DNA from: Isohypsibius dastychi
Taxonomy: Eukaryota; Tardigrada; Eutardigrada; Parachela; Isohypsibiidae
Assembly: GCA_034696485.1 (NCBI GenBank)
Contig: JAQIWT010000442.1
Location: 1-20,221 of the forward strand
Direction of reading: 5' to 3'
Length of the DNA stretch: 20,221 nucleotides
Part shown: positions 9,601 to 18,600 of the stretch, piece by piece
Position numbering within the stretch: position 1 is the first letter of the stretch
Layout of the letters: each line of letters opens with the position of its first letter
Program-made: the position numbers and the translations under genes
Notes under the pieces: model-generated
What the model was told of the DNA's origin: nothing
The model's input: the letters and a program-made list of their open reading frames with translations, nothing else
The model's database searches: none

Positions 9601-12600
9601 AACTGAAATTGTTCTTTTTTCGCAGGAGGTTGTTTTAACTCTTCTCTTGCCAGGTGGGGTGAAAGTCACCCCACGCTCGTTAAAAAATTGCATATCTTGT
9701 GAACTACCAAAGTTATGACTTAAAATTTCAAAATCAACGTAGAGTTTTGCAATCCCTACATTTTGGTCATTTCCGAATAGTGAAGTCCCGGTTCTCACTG
9801 CAGGAAACCAGCTGGGATTGTTTTTGTGGGTTCCATACCGCTTTTCATTCAAAAAAATATTTGCGCCCCAGAAAAATTTATAAACACATTTTGAAAAACC
9901 AGAATTGTAGTGAGATGTTTTCTCTGTAGTACGGGGTTGAGAATTTGTTTTTACACCGAACGAGCTTTTCACAATAAATTCGAAAAGAGTGAAAGTTTTT
10001 TCCACTGGTCACTTGCCGGGCAGAGGGAAAAGCAGCGGCCAGACAGCGGTCAGTCGTCCTTTGTTCTCACTACACACAGCAAACAGACAACTTGCGCCCT
10101 ATTGAAGTCACACTATTCCATTTCCAAGAATACCTCCGGGCGTCCCCCGGCCAGATGCTCGTGGGACACATTGCGGAAGGTTATTTTAAAATTTTAAAAA
10201 CCTTTTTAGGCATTAAGGCTAAATCCAAGAACAAAATCAAGATCAACTTCCCATCTAGAAATGATCCTTCACGAGATGTTGTCTAGGTTACTAGGACAAC
10301 GCTGTTCGATAAGGATTAAGGACCCGCATTCATCGTGTTCATTTGAACTTTGGAATAATCTCAGAACTCCGAAAAATTAAAAAAGCAAAAGCGCTAACCA
10401 TGATGAATTTTTTGCTACTTTTTTATGATATTTTTCTTGAAACGCGTCAGTATGAACTGACAGAGGAGATGAACGGACAAGCTCGATCTTGAACCTTCGG
10501 TTATATCCAAGCCATTACCCGGAGAGGAAAAGACAATACGTTGCTACTTGGATACAACCTTCCGCAAAACATTGCAATTTCTATTAGAAACAGCTTTTAT
10601 TCAACGAGGCTCATCGAAAAAACTGACACTGTGTCTAAGGTTCCCTAAATGTTTTGATTCATTTTTTTTTCTCTTCATAATCTCGCGCGAATATTATTAA
10701 ATTTGTCTCTAAGACAATTTAATAATATTCGACTCGCTTATGAATATTACCTGCCGCGACGATTGTCTAGATATTCAGAATATAAATTCCAGCGATAAAA
10801 TAACACTGACAAGACCAGTGCGGTTGTATGGACGAGTGGTAAGGTCCTCAATCTCACTCGTCCTGGGAAGGACTCTGAACATGAACGTATTTTTTTCCCG
10901 AAAACTTTACAGCCAATTTTGAAGTAAGATTAATCTAAAGTCATCCTCAAACAAAAAGAAGTGACCAGCACTTCAATTGTTGTGGTTCCCTCTCAAATGG
11001 ATCCAACCATGTACGATGCTTCTTTTCCAAGTGATCGTGGCCGCGGATGATGATGTTCTCATTGCAGATCGTGACAGCTCGTCTCCGCTTCTCACGGTGT
11101 GCTCCCATGAAGAATTCTAGACGTAGAGCAAACTCAATCTTCTGATGCTTGTGCGACCATAAGAAGCGAAGACGATCCATCGCGGTCTGCTGAATGAGAC
11201 TGCAACAAAAAACGACAACACTCACTTGGGAGAGCAATACGTAGCTGAACTCATTTAGGGAAGAAGCCAACAACAATCACCAGCCTTAATTTTCTAGGCT
11301 ACTGCTACTGCAGGATTTTTCAGCGATTGAAAACAAATCCAAGCCAAAACCGGTGAAACCAAATGAGTGAGCGAATTTCTTGTCTGCATCCCCTGTTGTG
11401 GACTAAACTCTGGTGACGTAGGCACGGGGCTTAACTTAGATCGAAGGAAGTGGGCGCATAGATAACAAGAATGAGCATTCTTGTTATCTTGAAATCGAGA
11501 CTGAAACAGGCCGTTCTCAAGATCGTAGACTCTGGGCTGCTACTTTACCTGCCCGCCTCTGTGCGGCAGGTAAAAAAACTTCATTCAAAACACAATTCAT
11601 TTGACCCAGATCTTTAAGCAAACCAGAATGCTTAATTGAATTGTGTTCAATTTCAACTGCTTTTGGCAAACATTCTTGTTCCCATTTTTATGCATGAAAA
11701 GAAGACAGGAAAACTTACAATCTTTGCAGCTCTTGCTCGAAAGACACTTGCGCAAATCACATGATTTACACGAGTGCTAAATGCTGTTCTTGATTTTATA
11801 TTATATACGAGTAACTACCTTGGTCTTGTTGTAGTATTTGGGGTTTGGTTATTGGATTTTTTCTCTAATTGTAGCTGGAGAAAACCTGTTCCTGTGGCAG
11901 TTTATAGACCACGGATAATTATTCCTCTTCGATGTGACCAAAAGCAATAGATAAGTAAGCTCGGTCTAAGATCTTTTCCGCTGAATATAATGCACCGCAT
12001 TGGTCAACTGACCTGGAGTGGAAAAAATCCCACCCGGCAAGCGGTGTAACCAAAATGACCTGGCAAGAGAAGAGTTAATGATAAACATTGTTTGAAACGT
12101 TGTTTTTTAAACGTTGTTTGTTCACCGACCCGTTTTTGTATTTTGCAGAAGACTTTGACCTAGAAAAATGTTTCCTGTAACTGCGTATCAACTGCATCAG
12201 AATATTCTGAAATAATCCCTCAAACTAGCAATTCATAAAACGTTTTGCTTCTGTTACAGTGCTTTTTTGAAAGGAACTGATAAGCCTGTAGGGCAGCAAC
12301 GGTTCACCAGTGGTGTGCCGAGGTTCAAACCAATTTTTTTTAATTTTTTTCGCTGCGCACTAGTTCAGCCGGGAAGCTAGATATGAAAGCTGGAATAATA
12401 ATTAAATAATACATGTAAGCTGCGTTTTGAGCCGGGGGGGGGGGGGTTCTAAAAAAGGGTCTAAACACGAAAAATGGAATTAATCGAGATTTTTGGTTTT
12501 CTTAGCTTCGGGGGTTCGAAAAACTGGCAAAACTCAGTGAAGTTATTCGGGAGGTTCGATTCGAGAGTCTTATAGATTTACGTATTCGGGATGCTTCTTC

Positions 12601-15600
12601 GAGAGGCTGGCAAAAATATTCGGGAGGCTGAAGCCCCCAACCACCCCCCCCCCCTCCCCCCGTACACCCTTGCGGTTCATCTTGGAGGCTTTCCCACCTC
12701 GATTTAGGCATGGCTAAAGATGAACGAAATGCACTGTTGCGCACGTACTGAATCTGGCTTGATTCGGCGGCGCGGAATCATGTACCTGTAAAAGTAAATT
12801 ATAACCACAAACCGGAGCAACGAGTAAAAGAAATTTCGGTTAGCTGAACACAATACGACCAGAATGACCTTCTTGTCTTCACAGGCAGGTGGGAGGGTGA
12901 AGGTGGTGTCTAATCTGAATCACTTTAATCGAACGAGTTCATCTGTCGCTTCGATTTCAGCTGACCGCTTATCAGAAACATACTCTAACAAGAGACATCG
13001 AAATCCGCAAGTGCCGCATCGCTCTCAAATGATATCCCCTCCCCGACATTCCATGGCATGCCCGAGACAGCGACGCAAAAATAGTGGCGAGGTTCGTTGT
13101 ATCATTTGCTGTTGTGATAATGAGTTCATACTGCGGGAAGACATAAATATTCTCTGTAAATGAAATTCGATGTAGTCGCTGGAAACTGTTTCACTGGGAC
13201 AAACTATGGTGCCATAGCTGGATGTTTTCCTCTTCCCACCTTGTGGTTCATTGAATCTCGTTAACGGGTACGTCAACTCCATAGGGATCTGGGTCCACAC
13301 TCCATGATACTCTTTGATTTTCCACTTTCCCGCTTGTTGCACTGAAAATATTGAAAATTGTTTTGAAACCTGCTCTTGTCACTCACGTCAACAGGCCTTT
13401 TGTATCTGTCAGTTACATCAGATCAGTAACATGGATGGATCCCATTCTGAGACATTTGATCACACGTGATCACGATGACTTTGATACCCTCAGGATCGCA
13501 ACCGCTAATATTTTGCAAATTGAAAAGAACACCGTTCATTTTGAGAGAGAAAAGTTTCTGAGTGAAAAACTTAGTTAGTCCGCGCGTGTTGCGCAATTTT
13601 TATACGTGTACTTTTTATATATGTACTTTCGCGAACAAAGGTAATTTGTACTTTTTAATACTTTTTGCATGGAGAAGTTCTACACCAGTTCGATTAGTGT
13701 TTATAGGACCTTGCCCCCTCTCCCTTTGGGGAGGAGAGGACGGCACCATAAACTTTCGTAGGAAGAATTCTCGTGGTCTGGAGGTTGCGTAGTTCGGTAT
13801 TCGTAGTCTCTACCTCTCGTAGTCAAGAACTTTCGTTGTACAAACCTTCCTTATTCACGACTGTTGGTAGCCAGACATCTCGTAGTAAACAATTCGCAGT
13901 CAGAGGTTTCTTAGGAAAGAAAATTCTTAGCCAAGATTATTCGTAATCCAAAAATTAAAATTCCAAAAAGGTTAAAAAAATATGCGGGCGCTCTGCCCCC
14001 GAGCGAATCCTGTTCAGCTCCATAAACTCACTTCCATCGGAAGCACCCCCACCCGCAGAATTCTCTCGCGTGATTTGTCAAATTAGGTCCAGTGTCATCA
14101 GTACATTTTGTAGTTGGAGTAACTACGCAAACTCTGGTCTTCGAATTCGGCAAACAACAAGAGGTAATGACTTCGAAAGCTCCAACTACGAAACTCCAGT
14201 TGTTCAACTACGAAACCTTTTGCCTACGGTGTCAGCAAACCACGAGATTTCTAAACTGCGAAAGGTCTGACAACGAAAGTTCTGCTACAAAAATCCTGAC
14301 AACGAAAGGTGGCCAACGAAAATTCAAGGCACGGTCTAAGCGCTACATTTAACAAGTGTAGCCGGCCTACATCCAGGCCGGCCTGTGTTTCCCTAAATCC
14401 AATTACCCAGGGAAACTTTTTCAGGGTAACTTCTCAAAAAGTTTCCTACGTTGTTTCTGAGTGGAGTTACTCGTAAGAAACACTTTGTCAAGTTTCCTCG
14501 TATGTCGCCAGTTCCTCATCACAATTAGGTTAGCTTTTACCCGAATTTCTTATTATATTTGACTACCATCAATCAGGTTAACATATGGGGTTGCACATCT
14601 TAGCCGCTGAAGCTTGATACTCTATTTAACAATTAGAAACAAGACGCCCCTGACTAGAAATGTACGGTGAAAATGATTGTGTCTCCCCTTAAAACCTTGC
14701 ACAACAAGCACAGACTTACTCACAATGAGAATAATTCCTTGGAATAATACCGTATATTCGCAGAATTGTAAAATTGGTCAATAAGGTAGAGCGTATTTTG
14801 GAGCACAGTTTTAACTCTGTTTTTTCAACGTCTAAATCATAGTGAAAATAGAATCATAAATAGACCGCCCCTCTACTGCCCTATAAAATCCTAGAATTTG
14901 GCACGATAATGAAGGCAAATTTTAAGCTCTTGGAGTTGAATAAATATGTTTTCTTGTTTCTTTTTTGACCAGGAATCGAATCGTGAATCTATCAGCGATC
15001 GTTATAACCTGTGACCCACAATGATGAATAGAATGATAAAACGGTTCATAGGATCACCTACAAGAGGCTGAATGTCATCAAAAATGTAACATCGAATTTT
15101 TTCACCTTTGTCTGGCGTTAAGAATGGTTCCAGTGCGGGGTGGCAAATCGCCATGCCGTCGAAATATTTAACGAAATCGGAATATTCCATCCTATGGAGT
15201 AAAAACGTTGAGTATCAAAGTCTTGTTTCAAAAATAAATCGCATGTTATACTAACCAAGCTTCTCCATCAGCCGAATTGGCTGGACTGAGTTTATGGTCG
15301 AGGCTACCACGTCTCTGCTCCGGGGAGACCGAATCCCAAATCGCATCGCTGAGGACAAACAAATTCAATTAAATTACAAAATGATCTTTACGAGCATTCC
15401 ACGATATTCCGTAGGACGCCAAACGCAGCAGAATTCCGTAGGACACCCACTAAACTAATCAGTAACGAAACACAATCAATCAATCTATGTTTTCGTTTCG
15501 ATGGGCAATGGTCCAGTCTGAGGTTTATGCCTTTTTCACTTTTAAACATATCTTGAATCTTGATACATCTGCCCCTATCCTTGCGGTACAATTTCGTCAA

Positions 15601-18600
15601 TTCCTGTTTGATGGACCTGGCTATTCGATCTGTTCTGGAGGAAGGGGTCTCGATCAGAAATGCTGTAAAAATGTTTGATATTTTTAATTCCACCTTGCAT
15701 TGTTGTTTTGGAGTTTGGACATGATTCGGAGAGCAAGAGTTGATCCAGGATTGCCACATTCAAAGAATAATCTGCTGGAATCTGCTGTAGAGTGTATCCA
15801 GAAGTCAGATTGGTCTGTTGGCCTGTTGCGAAAGCTGTCAAAGTTCATGGAATCCCTTGTTTCCCGTTCAAGTTGTTTGAATTTCATGATTTTTAAACTA
15901 TTCAAGATGTAGTTACCCATTCCACTGTTTTTATTCTGTTCTTCGTGGTTCATTCTTCGAAAGATAGTTTTGTATAGTATTGCTCATTTAATAATGTCTT
16001 CGGTGTCGGTGATGGTCACTTTTGGTATTCATGTGTGGATGACGTCACTGTTTTACGGAATTCTGCTGCGTTTGGTGTCCTAAGGAATACACCGTGTTTT
16101 GCAGATTTCTAATTTATTCTCCACACCCTCCGAATTATTTAATCTCACCGGAAGTATCTTCCGTTAATTTATCCGTCGACTACGTAAGAAACAAATAATC
16201 AAGTATTCTGAAAGTAAAAAACAAGAAGGAAGTAACAAATTGCACAAACAATATCGAATCTCTTCGAGTTCGAAACCACGACAAATGCCGTGATGGGCGA
16301 TCGAAGCAAAATGCCAAGGGGAAAGCGGTTCTTATACGAAAAATCCCCTTGTCTACCAAATGCCAGACCCCCCATGAAAAAGCTGTATTACGTCACAGCT
16401 ACGACACGATTGTTGAATTTTCTTGTGGGAAAAAGTTCTTATGGTCAGAGAATGGTGTAATTCGAATCTTATAACCCAAGCGGGACTTCAGGGACTATAG
16501 CCATTTTCGAATTTATAAAGAAGATGTAGGCCACACATCCCTTCCAAATTGTTTTCAACTCAGTTTTCTGTAAGTTTCGTGCTACTTCCATATCTATCAT
16601 TTTACATTTTGAGCTGGTAATCGTGTTATCGATTTACTAGAAGCTCAAGAAGTACTATTTCGAAATAATTTCGTATACTGGATTTATTCCTCAACCTGTC
16701 ACTTGAACTCAAATAAAATTTTGAGGTCATACGCAAAAATTTCAGCCAATTGTTATCAGTAAGGCAGAAAACGATAAATGCAACGTCAGCGGTTGAATTG
16801 GATGTCGATTCAAAACATAAAATCCCGGTAAATTTGATTTCACGTTTTTTGTTCGACGCATCTAAAATCAGTGAAAATAATGTCCTTTTCTTCTTCACCC
16901 CCCCCCCCCCCCCACCCCCTCCTACCTAGCCAGATATCCGCCTAGGCAGCGGGGCTAGCCAATCTTTAGGCTTACTTACTTACTAATTGCTCACCTCCCC
17001 GGCAGTGGAAGTACAGTAAGTAACGGGAGTTGGCCTACAAAATTTGAACGCTTCGTGCAGTTTGTTGTGATTTTTGCCATTCGTGGTGTTCATCTCCTGA
17101 ACCACATTGGCTATTTCTCATCGAAATTCTCGATCCTGTAATTTCTTAACTTTGAAGAAATTATATGGAAAATTGGATCTGGAACCACGGATTCGGATTT
17201 TTTAGTTCTCACAAGGGTTTTTATTTCTTTGCCAGTCTTTCGGGCTCGGTCTGAGTCACCACATCTTGAACAGACAGGAAGATCTCGATGAAAGCTATCG
17301 AATGATCTGTATTATCTATCGATAAAACTTGAAGTACCATAGACAGCGATCCCACAATGCGCGTAGTTTGAACACGCTTTTTACATCGTTTTTTTTACAG
17401 GTGATCAGCTTCGTTTACTGTAACAATACAGTGTCAGTGTGACACAAATGTCAAATTGCGTGGGTAAACTTTTGCTTTTTCGAGAACACTGTTCAGCTGG
17501 AAAGCCCCAGTACAGAAAATCTTGTTGTCCCCCCCCCCCCCAGGGGGGGGGACCTATAAACACTCCTCGAGTGGAGCTTAAACGCCCTCCAGAAATGGTA
17601 TAAAAAAAGTATAAACTTCCTTTGTTCTCGAAAGTATAAACGAAGGACAGTAAAACCCTTTCCTGCTCCATATGACGGTTCAACGTGAAAACTGGAGCTG
17701 GTAAAGGAATGAAACTGAGAGAGTCAAACAAAAGTTTCGTTGGTAAGACAGAGTAGAACTAATTTCCGGTAGCCTGACATTTTCGAAATAATGAACACGA
17801 CCTCTGGCTCGGGACTCATTTCAGAGAACAATTCTTTCCGACAAAAACATGCAAAGAGAAAACGCCAACTGACAAGAGCAAGACGTGAGAGCGACGTCTT
17901 ACTCAGTGTTGCCGCGTTTTCTTAATGGCAGCAGCGCTCTCTGCGTTTTTTTGAGCGCAGTTTGAGAGCAAAAAGTGAGAAAAATGCAACGCTAGCGCAA
18001 CGGCTTTTTAATTTGAGCGCAACGTCATTTTTTGAGACTTTAGCGCAACGGCAATCGCTATCTCAGGCTCAAATATTACTAAAGATACGTGTTTTGCCGC
18101 TTAGTTTTATTATTATTTCACTTTTAGGCCTTCAAACTGCAAACTCCTGATGCAAATTGTGAAAATCAACTGTTTTGCCGTATGAACATCAATTAACCTA
18201 CCCAACTGTGAGAAGCTAAGGCGGGCGCGCTATTAATTTGATCAGAATTGCTTTCTCAAAATTTTCTGCTTGAAAACGTTACCGCACTGCTAAAACGGCA
18301 AAATTCGGATAGCGCAAACGCAACGCAGATTTTTTTTTCAGGAAAACTATAGCGCAAGCGCAGGTCGAGAACCAGAAAACGCGGCAAGACTGGGCTCTTT
18401 TACTTACTTCATCTGTCGTTAAGTTTTCTGGTATTACTGACAGATCTGAATTCAAATGAAAAGTTCTGCCTGGTTGCAAATCGGAAAAAAATACTCACCC
18501 AGTTAGATCCTGAAAACTCCTCCTATTGCGAAATCGCCAATCTCAGTTTGACACATTCTTCCTGCTCAAAACTGGAGGGCTGGTGTCATCTGTACACAGC

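Noticed and set aside
9556-10005. 149-codon open frame on the minus strand, the longest in the window
   Set aside because: It runs through the TTAA-type terminal repeat, shows no domain or biased composition, and overlaps an equally open plus-strand frame. Likely a by-product of transposon sequence.
12502-12744. Frame with a poly-Gly stretch
   Set aside because: Produced by the C-tract at 12644-12661; sits in a calpain intron and has no splice signals supporting it.
12864-13163. Plus-strand 99-codon frame
   Set aside because: Lies opposite calpain exon 12869-12909 and has no recognised domain.
16357-16382. Possible 26-nt calpain exon reading FSWGVWHL (NPWG-like)
   Set aside because: Entry phase fits the donor at 16733 and SWG recalls NPWG, but its exit phase does not fit the exon at 15348 and it is very short. 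Kept only as an alternative to the exonised element.
17281-17340. Segment resembling the inner repeat of the 1571-2625 transposon (AAAGCTATCGAATGAT)
   Set aside because: Only about 16-20 bases match; too short to call a second copy.
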